Positions 1 to 7,192 of a DNA stretch of 20,597 bases are shown in pieces. Under the pieces are notes generated by a model, which was given only the letters and a program-made list of their open reading frames with translations, did no database searches and was not told the DNA's origin. Position 1 is the stretch's first letter; each line of letters opens with the position of its first letter. The stretch comes from JBAXXL01 sp038206725. GTDB taxonomy: Bacteria > Bacteroidota > Ignavibacteria > Kapaibacteriales > UBA2268. The translations under genes and the position numbers were made by a program. The stretch covers positions 1-20,597 of the forward strand of contig JBBRAO010000045.1 in the NCBI GenBank assembly GCA_038206725.1, read 5' to 3'.

Positions 1-1
1 A

Positions 2-97
2 GTCAAGTTCAGAAAAGGCGATGACGACAAAGATTTATGTATAAATGGAAAATGCCCGTATTTCAGAATAGTAATTAGGAATAAACGGCGAACCTAA
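2..97 (+). CDS. C-terminal tail of an unrecognised protein, cut by the window edge
   Basis: The second reading frame is open from the window edge to a TAA at 95-97 and gives about 31 residues. The tail is basic at its end and contains a Cys pair (C-x4-C within LCINGKC) followed by an IVIRNKRRT ending. I do not recognise the family. It is listed because the frame is open from the edge, runs in the direction of the genes that follow, and stops before the next ribosome-binding-site-like sequence (AAGGGTT, about 133-139). It could be a chance open stretch, so confidence is low. Confidence 0.3.
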   Translation, partial: VKFRKGDDDKDLCINGKCPYFRIVIRNKRRT

Positions 98-147
98 ATA
101 TGCACGAATCGTTATTAAAAACAAGAAATTGAAGGGTTAAAAATATG

Positions 148-178
148 AAAATAGAACTAAGAGAAATAACCGTAAGAG
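148..178 (+). repeat. DUF262 5'-end repeat, copy A
   Basis: This 31-nt stretch matches copy C (1930-1960) at 24 of 31 positions by eye and is the most diverged of the three copies. It sits about 65 nt upstream of the Bro-N gene start. Confidence 0.6.
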
Positions 179-186
179 AATATTCA

Positions 187-219
187 ATTCATCCGATTAC
201 TCGAAGTCATCGGATGAAT
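187..219. repeat. Perfect 11-bp inverted repeat
   Basis: The arms ATTCATCCGAT (187-197) and ATCGGATGAAT (209-219) are exact reverse complements around an 11-nt spacer. The element starts just after the end of repeat copy A and finishes 24 nt before the Bro-N start codon. It lacks a T-run, so it is not a standard terminator. It could be an operator, a recombination scar or a 5'-UTR hairpin. Confidence 0.7.
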
Positions 220-243
220 AAAGCCAAATAAGGGAACTCAGAA

Positions 244-1062
244 ATGCAAAGCGAAATAAAAATATTTGAACATAAGCAAGTACGCACCTCTTGGGATGCG
301 GAGGAAGAGCAATGGTATATTTCCGTTATTGATGTAATAGAAACGCTTACAGGAACTGAACGTCCGAGAAAATACTGGAATGACCTAAAAACTAAGCTGA
401 TAAAGGAAGGAAGTGAGTTGTCCGAAAAAATCGGACAACTAAAAATGCAATCATCGGACGGGAAATTTTACAAAACAGATGTGGCCACTACCGAGCAATT
501 ATTTCGTTTAATACAATCAATTCCTTCGCCCAAAGCAGAACCGTTTAAATTATGGCTGGCACAAATAGCCAATGAGCGAATAAACGAAATGCAAGACCCG
601 GAACTTACTATTGACAGGGCTTTGGAGCAATATTTGAATCTTGGATATAGCGAAAATTGGATTAATCAACGATTAAAAAGTATTGAAATTCGTAAAGAAT
701 TAACTGATGAGTGGAAAAGATTAGGGTTAAAAGAAGGACAACAGTTCGCAAGCCTAACCGATATTATTACCAAAACCTGGTCGGGAAAAACGACAAAAGA
801 ATACAAAATCTTGAAGGGATTGAAAAAAGAAAATCTGCGTGATAATATGACGAACACCGAATTGATTTTGAATATGTTGGCAGAGGCTTCCACCAAAGAT
901 ATTTCGCAAGCTGTAAATCCAAAAGATTTTGAAGAAAATAAAGTCATTGCAAAACAGGGAGGCACTATTGCGGGAAATGCAAGAAAAGAATTAGAAGAAA
1001 AGACAGGCAAAAAAGTAGTAACAGGCTTAAATGCTCAGAAATTTTTAGCAACTAAAAAATAG
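244..1062 (+). CDS. Bro-N / DinD-like phage antirepressor-type protein
   Basis: The 272-residue product has a Bro-N type N-terminal half (about residues 18-115, including WYISVIDVIETL and the LFRLIQSIPSPKAEPFKLWL stretch typical of phage antirepressors). Its C-terminal half (about 130-265) resembles the DinD family, with NMTNTELILNMLAE and GGTIAGNARKELEEKTGKK. Such proteins come from phages or from damage-inducible loci and act on DNA or repressors, but no exact role can be given here. The ATG at 244 follows AGGGAACTCAGAA, a fair ribosome site. The gene starts 12 nt after the truncated DUF262 fragment and is followed after about 9 nt by a second DUF262 5'-end relic. Family assignment is from recognised motifs; role is inferred. 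Confidence 0.8.
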   Translation: MQSEIKIFEHKQVRTSWDAEEEQWYISVIDVIETLTGTERPRKYWNDLKTKLIKEGSELSEKIGQLKMQSSDGKFYKTDVATTEQLFRLIQSIPSPKAEPFKLWLAQIANERINEMQDPELTIDRALEQYLNLGYSENWINQRLKSIEIRKELTDEWKRLGLKEGQQFASLTDIITKTWSGKTTKEYKILKGLKKENLRDNMTNTELILNMLAEASTKDISQAVNPKDFEENKVIAKQGGTIAGNARKELEEKTGKKVVTGLNAQKFLATKK

Positions 1063-1071
1063 GAAACTATT

Positions 1072-1102
1072 AAAATCGAACTAAAAGAAATCACTATTAA
1101 AG
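1072..1102 (+). repeat. DUF262 5'-end repeat, copy B
   Basis: This copy differs from copy C (1930-1960) at a single position over 31 nt. In the matching frame it still reads KIELKEITIK, but the ATG that should precede it is ATT and the frame ends at a TAA 17 nt after the repeat. It lies 7 nt before the KilA-N start codon. Confidence 0.75.
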
Positions 1103-1109
1103 CAACATT

Positions 1110-1913
1110 ATGGCAAAAATAAATGTAAAAGGCACAACGATAACGATAATCTCCAAAAACGATGTAGATTACGTTAGTCTCACCGATATGACAACAGGCT
1201 CTAAAGAAGGCAGTGGATTAATTGGAAAGTGGATTACTAATAAAAATACTCTTGAGTATCTTGGTATATGGGAAAAAATAAATAACCTCAATTTCAATTA
1301 CACCGAATTCGGGGTAATTGAACTCGAAGCCGGTGTTAATAGATTTATTATGTCAGCCGGTCAATGGATTAATAGAACCAAAGCTATCGGACTGATAGTG
1401 AAAGCCGGTCGTTATGGTGGAACTTATGCGCACAAAGATATAGCTTTTCATTTCGCTATGTGGCTAAGTCCCGAGTTTCAGATTTATCTTATTAACGAAT
1501 TTCAACGCCTGAAAGAGGAAGAGCAAAAACTGCTCGGCTGGACCGCAAAACGCGAATTGGCTAAGCTAAACTATCATATAGATACTGACGCGGTAAAGCA
1601 AAACTTGATTCCGAAAGAATTAACAGCCGCCTTAACATCTATTATTTACGCTAGTGAAGCCGACGTGCTTAATGTGGCTATGTTTGGAATAACCGCGAAA
1701 CAATGGCGAGACGCAAACCCGGAATTAAAAGGAAATCTACGTGATTACGCCACAATTAACGAACTAATTTGCTTATCGAATATGGAAAGCTTAAATGCGG
1801 TATTTATTAATGATGGATTGCGACAAAAAGAAAGATTAATCAAATTAAACAATATAGCAATTCATCAAATGTCTGTGTTGCAGGAATCTAAAATTAGAAA
1901 GTTATTGAAATAA
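1110..1913 (+). CDS. KilA-N domain protein
   Basis: The 267-residue product carries a KilA-N domain at about residues 1-137: YVSLTDM near 21-27, GKWITNKNTLEYLGIWE near 39-55, and the block GGTYAHKDIAFHFAMWLSP at 103-121, followed by a helical segment rich in Lys and Glu. KilA-N is a DNA-binding domain of phage and large DNA virus proteins, often found near Bro-N proteins. The C-terminal half (about 145-267) is helical and I cannot assign it. The ATG at 1110 sits directly after repeat copy B, with no clear Shine-Dalgarno sequence. The next gene begins 13 nt after its stop. Probably phage-derived; the target is unknown. Confidence 0.82.
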   Translation: MAKINVKGTTITIISKNDVDYVSLTDMTTGSKEGSGLIGKWITNKNTLEYLGIWEKINNLNFNYTEFGVIELEAGVNRFIMSAGQWINRTKAIGLIVKAGRYGGTYAHKDIAFHFAMWLSPEFQIYLINEFQRLKEEEQKLLGWTAKRELAKLNYHIDTDAVKQNLIPKELTAALTSIIYASEADVLNVAMFGITAKQWRDANPELKGNLRDYATINELICLSNMESLNAVFINDGLRQKERLIKLNNIAIHQMSVLQESKIRKLLK

Positions 1914-1926
1914 AGGTTACTAAATT

Positions 1927-3008
1927 ATGAAAATTGAACTAAAAGAAATCACTATTAAAGAATTATCGGACGGCTATAAAGATAATGCCGAAGCCGGAGT
2001 TGTTGGATTTGGTGGCAAACTTGATATTCGCCCGCCTTATCAAAGAGAATTTGTTTATAAAGATGACAAAAGAAATGCCGTAATTAATACTGTAAAGAAG
2101 TATTTTCCTTTAAATGTAATGTATTGGGCGGTTCGCGAGGACGGCGATTTCGAAATAATTGACGGTCAGCAGAGAACTATTTCAATTTGCCAATATATAA
2201 AAGGCGATTTTTCTTTTGAAATGAAGTATTTCCATAATTTACAAGATGATGAGCAGGAGCAAATCCTTAATTATAAATTAATGGTTTATATTTGCAGTGG
2301 GAAAGACAGCGAAAAGCTGGATTGGTTCAAAACAATTAATATTGCCGGTGAAAAACTCTTTGACCAGGAATTGCGAAATGCGGTTTATGCCGGCTCGTGG
2401 TTAGCTGACGCAAAAAGATATTTCAGTAAGAACGGTTGCGTAGCTCACAGTATCGGCAGTAATTATTTAAGCGGTGCATCTATCCGTCAGGAATTTTAGA
2501 AACAGCAATAAAATGGATTTCGGGTGGTAAAATCGAAGAATATATGGCTACTCACCAGCACGACCCAAACGCCAATGAGTTATGGCTTTATTTCCAAAAT
2601 GTAATTAATTGGGTTAAAGTTGTTTTCCCGAATTATCGTAGGGAAATGAAAGGTGTTGAATGGGGAGAATTATATAACAAATATAAAAATATCCTTTACG
2701 ATGCCAAAAAATTAGAAGACGAAATTAAAAGTTTAATTTATAATGATGATGTTCAAAGTATAAAAGGCATATATTTATATATTCTGACCCGCGATGAAAG
2801 CAAATTAAATCTCCGTCAATTCGATGATAAAATGAAAAGAAAGGTTTATGAAATGCAAGAAGGGATTTGTCCTATTTGCAAAGTTAAATTTGAGTTGAAT
2901 GAAATGGAAGCAGATCATATATTGCCTTGGCACAGCGGAGGAAAAACAATATTAGAAAACTGCCAAATGCTCTGCAAACTTGATAATAGAACAAAATCAG
3001 GGAAGTAG
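1927..3008 (+). pseudogene. DUF262-HNH endonuclease gene broken by one frameshift
   Basis: The first part (1927-2499, 190 aa) is a DUF262 (ParB/Srx-fold, GmrS-like) domain with PPYQREF at residues 36-42 and DGQQRT at 79-84, the usual nucleotide-binding signature. It stops at TAG 2497-2499. In the neighbouring frame the protein continues without a gap from about 2490 (LETAIKWISGGKIEEYM) into the segment 2544-3008. That segment ends in an HNH nuclease domain: CPIC, then ADHILPWHSGGKT, then NCQMLC and DNRTKS. One missing base in the run GAATTTTAG explains the break; an original GAATATTTAG would restore the frame. No convincing slippery heptamer is present. DUF262-HNH proteins are linked to modification-dependent restriction. 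The gene is either decayed or hit by a sequencing error. Confidence 0.85.
1930..1960 (+). repeat. DUF262 5'-end repeat, copy C (in place)
   Basis: These are codons 2-12 of the DUF262 gene and the likely parent of the copies at 148-178 and 1072-1102. Confidence 0.75.
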
Positions 3009-3047
3009 AAATAAGATTAAATCATCCTAGAACAAACTTCTCTTCTT

Positions 3048-3098
3048 TCCCTTACCTACCTACCAAACCAACTTTCGAACTAACCACACGGTAAGGGA
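3048..3098 (+). other. G-poor segment closed by a 9-bp stem; possible small RNA 3' part
   Basis: TCCCTTACC (3048-3056) pairs exactly with GGTAAGGGA (3090-3098) around a 33-nt pyrimidine- and A-rich loop. The stem ends one base before the terminator hairpin at 3100. The stretch from about 3018 to 3089 contains very few G residues on this strand. The layout (structured element followed directly by an intrinsic terminator) would fit a small RNA or the 3' UTR of the DUF262-HNH transcript. No promoter is obvious. Confidence 0.35.
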
Positions 3099-3099
3099 T

Positions 3100-3132
3100 C
3101 GTCCGACGAGAACATCGTCGGACGTTTTTTTT
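3100..3132 (+). terminator. Intrinsic terminator
   Basis: CGTCCGACGA (3100-3109) and TCGTCGGACG (3115-3124) form a perfect 10-bp GC-rich stem with a 5-nt loop, followed at once by eight T residues (3125-3132). It separates the accessory genes from polA. Confidence 0.9.
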
Positions 3133-3162
3133 GCGCGTAATAGAAATAAATGATTATTTTAG

Positions 3163-3197
3163 AAAATCAAATATGTGAAGTATTTGATTTTTTGTTT
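3163..3197 (+). promoter_or_regulatory. AT-rich hairpin with T-run just upstream of polA
   Basis: AAAATCAAATA (3163-3173) and TATTTGATTTT (3181-3191) are perfect reverse complements with a 7-nt loop, followed by more T residues. The element ends about 20 nt before the polA start codon. It could be a weak attenuator in the polA leader, an operator, or a second terminator; the sequence alone does not decide. Confidence 0.45.
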
Positions 3198-3212
3198 TCA
3201 AAATGAGAAAAA

Positions 3213-5987
3213 ATGAAAGAAATATACTTAATAGACGGGATGAGTGTTGTATATAGAGCGTACTATGCGCTTTCAAACAGCAAGTTAACCAATCCGCAGG
3301 GCGAACCTACAGGCGCGCTGTCCGGTTTTGCCAATCAATTAGACACACTTTTACAGAAAAAGAAACCCGAGCATATAGCCGTAGTTTTCGATGTACGCGA
3401 ACCGACTTTCCGACATATTATGTATCCGGAATATAAAGCCAATCGCGCCGCATTTCCTGAAGATATGGAGAGCCAAATGCCCAAAATCAAGAATTTAATT
3501 GATTTTATGGGTATCCCTCAATTGGAAAAACCAGGTTACGAAGCAGACGATATAATCGGTACTTTGGCTAAACGTATGGCAAACGAAGATACTGTTGTAT
3601 ATTGCCTTACTGCCGACAAGGATTATTATCAACTTGTTGACGGTAATATATTTCTTTTGAAGTCCGATAACGCTAATTATGAACCGACTTATGTTGATGC
3701 AAATTATGTTGTTTTGAAAACCGGAGTTCCACCCGACGAAATAATTGATTTAATGGCTTTAGTCGGCGATGCGAGCGATAACGTTCCTGGTGTAAAGGGA
3801 GTAGGTCTAAAAACAGCTCTTCCTTTGATTCAGCAATACCATACAATTGAAAATCTTTACAATCATATAGATGAAATAGACAAAGGAGCACTTAAGCAAA
3901 AACTTATTGAAAATAAGGAATTAGCCATATTGTCCAAAGAATTGGTTACAATAGTTACCGATATTGATATGGATGTCAATCTCGATATGTTGTTGAAAAA
4001 AGAGCCGGATTACAAAAACCTCGACGCTTTTTTACAAACCGAGGGGATGAGTCGGCTTAGACAAAGATGGGCTGAAAAGTGGCGCCAGTCTTCAACGGAT
4101 TTCTCTGTCCAAACCGAAGAGGATCAATGCTTTGCCTGCCATTCTGAAAATGACACCGATTACAAATTAGTTGATGAAGAAAAAGATCTTCAAGCGTTGA
4201 TAGCATATTTAGCCGATTTCAAAGAATTCGCTTTTGATTTGGAAACCAGTTCGCTGGATACATACAATTGTGATGTGGTTGGAATTTCCATTTCCGCAGA
4301 ACCGAGAAAAGCGTTTTATATAGCTGTTGAAAGCGAAGAAGTGATAATGCTCGATCTTTTTACTCAAGCCGCAAAGTTCAAAGGAATTCCTAAGGATATT
4401 ATTCTTAATTATTTAAAGCCGTTACTTGAAGATCCGAATATCGGAAAATACGGGCAAAATATTAAGTTCGACGCCGGTATTTTGAGAAGATGGGGCATAT
4501 ATACCGCACCTTTGACATTCGATACTATGTTGGCTTCGTATTTATTGAATCCCGACAATAGACATAATATGGATGAACTTTCACGCAAATGGCTCAATTA
4601 CAGTCCGATTCCAATAAGTGAATTGATAGGTGATAAAAAGAAAGAGCAAAAATCGATGAAGGATATTGATCCCATAAAAATCACAAATTATGCCTGCGAA
4701 GACGCCGATATTGCTCTACAGTTAAAACAAAAACTTGAAAAAGAATTAGCAGAAAACAAACTGGATAAATTGGCGAATGATATTGAATTCCCGTTGGTTA
4801 ATGTATTAATTAATATGGAAAGCACCGGTGTGGCTATTGATTCGCAAGCACTTAACGATTTATCGAAGAAACTGGAAGTTGAAGTCGCGGGATTGAGAAC
4901 AAAAATCTTTTTAGAAGCGGGTACTGAATTTAATATTGATTCTCCAAAGCAGTTATCGGAGGTTCTATACGATAAGATGCTGATCCCTACTACCAAAAAA
5001 ACGAAAACCGGATTCAGTACCGATGTAAGCGTCTTAAATTTATTAGCTCAGGATTACCAAATTGCCGAATACCTTTTGGATTATAGAACATTACAAAAAT
5101 TGAAATTGACTTATATTGATGTTTTGCCGAAATTAATCCATAGCAAAACCGGAAGAATTCATACAACATACAATCAAGCCATAGCCGGTACCGGACGTCT
5201 GACATCAACCGATCCGAATTTGCAGAACATACCAATTAAAACACCGTTGGGTAAAGAAATACGCCGCGCTTTTATACCGCAAAATCAAAATGATCTCATT
5301 CTATCAGCCGATTACTCGCAAATCGAATTGAGGATTATGGCATTTATCTGCAAAGATGAAAAAATGATTAATAGTTTTAAACAGGGCATAGACATTCACA
5401 CAGCGACCGCGGCGATATTATATGATAAAACTCCCGAAGAAGTATCAAAAGACGACAGGCGGGCGTCAAAAACCGTTAATTTTGGTATTATGTATGGGCT
5501 GGGTACCTTTGGTTTGGCTCAAAGGCTTAATGTTAACCGAAATCGCGCGAAAGAACTGATTGATAATTATTTTGACAAGTATCCTAAGATAAAAGATTAT
5601 ATGGAGGATACCGTTGAATTTACCAAAAAACACGGTTACGCTGAAACTCTATTTGGCAGAAGAAGATATTTTACCGATATCAATAGCAAAAACTTTAACT
5701 TACGTTCCGCCGCGGAGCGCGCCGCTATCAATATGCCTATACAAGGTTCGGCGGCTGATATGATGAAAGTAGCTATGATTAAAGTAGATAACCAAATGCG
5801 TGAGATGAAATTCGAATCCAAAATGGTTCTACAGGTTCACGATGAGTTGGTTTTCGAGGCAAAGCAAAACGAGTTGGAAGACCTGAAGAAACTGGTGATT
5901 ATGAATATGCAGGAAGCTCTGTATTTAGGCGAAGTTCCTGTGGTTGTCGAAACCGGCGAAGGAATAAATTGGTTCGAGGCGCATTAG
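3213..5987 (+). CDS. polA: DNA polymerase I with both exonuclease domains
   Basis: The 924-residue protein is full length for PolA. Residues 1-290 form the 5' nuclease: YLIDG at 5-9, VVFD, GYEADDIIGTLA, and VGDASDNVPGVKGVG starting near 184. Residues about 325-520 form the 3'-5' proofreading domain with its carboxylates intact: DLET at 342-345, NIKFD in Exo II, and YACEDADIAL in Exo III. The polymerase domain has motif A (SADYSQIELR, catalytic D700), motif B (K753 in RRASKTVNFGIMYG) and motif C (QVHDELVFE, D877). It fills gaps and removes RNA primers during replication and repair. The ATG at 3213 begins directly at the conserved MKEIYLIDG start and follows GAGAAAA, a weak ribosome site. No neighbour is functionally linked. 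Confidence 0.98.
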   Translation: MKEIYLIDGMSVVYRAYYALSNSKLTNPQGEPTGALSGFANQLDTLLQKKKPEHIAVVFDVREPTFRHIMYPEYKANRAAFPEDMESQMPKIKNLIDFMGIPQLEKPGYEADDIIGTLAKRMANEDTVVYCLTADKDYYQLVDGNIFLLKSDNANYEPTYVDANYVVLKTGVPPDEIIDLMALVGDASDNVPGVKGVGLKTALPLIQQYHTIENLYNHIDEIDKGALKQKLIENKELAILSKELVTIVTDIDMDVNLDMLLKKEPDYKNLDAFLQTEGMSRLRQRWAEKWRQSSTDFSVQTEEDQCFACHSENDTDYKLVDEEKDLQALIAYLADFKEFAFDLETSSLDTYNCDVVGISISAEPRKAFYIAVESEEVIMLDLFTQAAKFKGIPKDIILNYLKPLLEDPNIGKYGQNIKFDAGILRRWGIYTAPLTFDTMLASYLLNPDNRHNMDELSRKWLNYSPIPISELIGDKKKEQKSMKDIDPIKITNYACEDADIALQLKQKLEKELAENKLDKLANDIEFPLVNVLINMESTGVAIDSQALNDLSKKLEVEVAGLRTKIFLEAGTEFNIDSPKQLSEVLYDKMLIPTTKKTKTGFSTDVSVLNLLAQDYQIAEYLLDYRTLQKLKLTYIDVLPKLIHSKTGRIHTTYNQAIAGTGRLTSTDPNLQNIPIKTPLGKEIRRAFIPQNQNDLILSADYSQIELRIMAFICKDEKMINSFKQGIDIHTATAAILYDKTPEEVSKDDRRASKTVNFGIMYGLGTFGLAQRLNVNRNRAKELIDNYFDKYPKIKDYMEDTVEFTKKHGYAETLFGRRRYFTDINSKNFNLRSAAERAAINMPIQGSAADMMKVAMIKVDNQMREMKFESKMVLQVHDELVFEAKQNELEDLKKLVIMNMQEALYLGEVPVVVETGEGINWFEAH

Positions 5988-6038
5988 ATTAAGTGAGGTT
6001 GTTAGGCTACATTCTTTAAATATAGCAGATTATAAGGA

Positions 6039-6079
6039 TTTATTATAATAACAGACAAATTAGTCTTTTTTATAATAAA
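6039..6079. promoter_or_regulatory. Dyad upstream of the HMA operon; operator or polA terminator
   Basis: TTTATTATAA (6039-6048) and TTATAATAAA (6070-6079) are perfect reverse complements. Nested inside is a second pair, AGAC (6053-6056) and GTCT (6063-6066). The element lies 55 nt before the first gene of the metal-binding operon and 52 nt after polA. A metal-responsive repressor site is one reading; an AT-only polA terminator is the other. Confidence 0.4.
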
Positions 6080-6133
6080 ATAGAATTCAACTTTATGCGT
6101 TAAATCTAAAAATGAAAAAATTATAAGAGTTTT

Positions 6134-6787
6134 ATGAAACCAAATATATTAGTTATAATAAGCACCTTGCTAATTTTAGTTTCGTGTATAGTTTTAAAAG
6201 CAGAAAACACCGAGACGGTAAATTTTATAACTTCAGGCAATTGCATTGTTTGTGAAGTTCGCATCGAAGAAGCTGTTAAAAAACTATCCGGTATATCTTA
6301 CGTTTATTGGGATCCTAACACAAAAATAGCAATGGTAACTTACGATACCACCAAAACCGATGTCTATGAAATAATGAAAAAAATCGCTTCCGTAGGACAC
6401 GACACCGAATGGTTTCAAGGCGATAATGAAAAGTATGCCGGATTAATCGGAACTTGTTGTGAATACCCAAGAACAATTGATTACAATACTGCTAAAATTG
6501 GCTATTTAAGCCTGATGGATAAATGGGTTTCGGTTCAAACGAAGCTAACAGGGGAGATAAAATTGTTTTCGGTAAACAATGGTAATGCTTTGAATTATAA
6601 CATTACTAACTATGATCTAACACAACTAAAGTTAAAAATATACTCACTTTCGGGTGTGGAAGTATATAGCAATTCCAATTTGACTTCATCCGGTACAATT
6701 GACTTATCCTCGTTTTATTCAGGAACTTATTTCGCAATATTGACCAATCAAAATAAAATAATTTTCAATAAAAAAATAATCAAGTGA
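6134..6787 (+). CDS. Exported heavy-metal-associated (HMA) protein with a sorting-type tail
   Basis: The 217-residue protein starts with an export signal (residues 1-23). Cleavage after LKA is likely, but LVSC at 15-18 could also act as a lipobox. An HMA ferredoxin-like domain covers about 27-95, with the metal-binding C37-x-x-C40 (SGNCIVCEVRIEEA), a strand rich in aromatic residues (YVYWDP), and GHDTEW at 88-93. A second cysteine pair, C108-C109 in GTCCEY, follows the domain. The last 75 residues resemble a T9SS type A sorting tail (LKIYSLSGVEVYS, GTYFAILTNQNK, ending NKKIIK). It probably binds a soft metal such as copper outside the cytoplasm; the metal is inferred. It is first in an operon, 7 nt before the lipoprotein gene. 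Confidence 0.82.
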   Translation: MKPNILVIISTLLILVSCIVLKAENTETVNFITSGNCIVCEVRIEEAVKKLSGISYVYWDPNTKIAMVTYDTTKTDVYEIMKKIASVGHDTEWFQGDNEKYAGLIGTCCEYPRTIDYNTAKIGYLSLMDKWVSVQTKLTGEIKLFSVNNGNALNYNITNYDLTQLKLKIYSLSGVEVYSNSNLTSSGTIDLSSFYSGTYFAILTNQNKIIFNKKIIK

Positions 6788-6794
6788 TAAATAT

Positions 6795-7166
6795 ATGAAA
6801 TATATAACATTAACAATCGTAGCTCTGCTCTTTTCAAGCATTCTCTGGTCTTGTAAAGATAACACTCCGGTAAACAATGAAAACACTACAATGCCGCAAG
6901 TTATTAGTTTAACTGCCGATAAACCGGAAATACTATTCGGTGGAGCCGACCCAACAATTATAACCTGCCTTGCAACGGGTGGCGAATTACAATATAAATG
7001 GGACGTGGATTTAGGGGATATTTTTCCATTAAATAGCGATGGTTCTATGGTTCGCTTTACCGGATCGCCTTGCTGTATAGGGAAAAAATATATCAAGTGC
7101 ACTGTTTCAAATGACAAAGGAAGTGTAAAAGATACCATAATTATTACCATTAAAAAAGTTTCTTAA
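6795..7166 (+). CDS. Ig-like lipoprotein in the metal operon
   Basis: The 123-residue product has a lipoprotein signal peptide with the lipobox ILWSC (lipidated C20). The rest (about 34-121) reads like a single Ig/PKD-type beta-sandwich: a TCLATGGELQYKWD strand pair, then KYIKCTVSNDKGSVKDTI. The two outer cysteines fit an Ig disulfide. An extra SPCCIGK motif gives a vicinal cysteine pair, echoing the CC motifs in both neighbouring HMA proteins. It lies between the two HMA genes on the same strand (gaps 7 and 26 nt), so co-transcription is likely. A periplasmic or surface partner role is inferred; I know of no named family for it. Confidence 0.72.
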   Translation: MKYITLTIVALLFSSILWSCKDNTPVNNENTTMPQVISLTADKPEILFGGADPTIITCLATGGELQYKWDVDLGDIFPLNSDGSMVRFTGSPCCIGKKYIKCTVSNDKGSVKDTIIITIKKVS

Positions 7167-7192
7167 TTTCAGTTAAATTAATAAAGAATATT

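Larger units (their letters stand above)
145..231 (+). pseudogene. Truncated 5' end of a DUF262-type gene (28 codons)
   Basis: An ATG at 145 opens a 28-codon frame whose first 12 residues (MKIELREITVRE) closely match the start of the DUF262 gene at 1927 (MKIELKEITIKE). The similarity then stops abruptly and the frame runs through a perfect palindrome (187-219) to a TAA at 229-231. It has a plausible ribosome site (GGGTT about 8 nt upstream). I read it as the relic of a second DUF262 gene whose body was replaced by the Bro-N gene that follows. A short translated leader cannot be excluded. That the 5' end is shared is seen directly; its history is inferred. Confidence 0.55.

Noticed and set aside
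145..231. Integron-type attC site from the relic-plus-palindrome arrangement
   Set aside because: The conserved attC core (RYYYAAC/GTTRRRY) is absent and no integrase is in the window.
666..1010. Long open frame antisense to the Bro-N gene
   Set aside because: It lies wholly within a well-supported gene on the other strand and matches no family I recognise.
2485..2500. Programmed -1 frameshift in DUF262-HNH
   Set aside because: The GGAATTTTAG context does not form a good X-XXY-YYZ slippery site, and no downstream stem or pseudoknot stands out.
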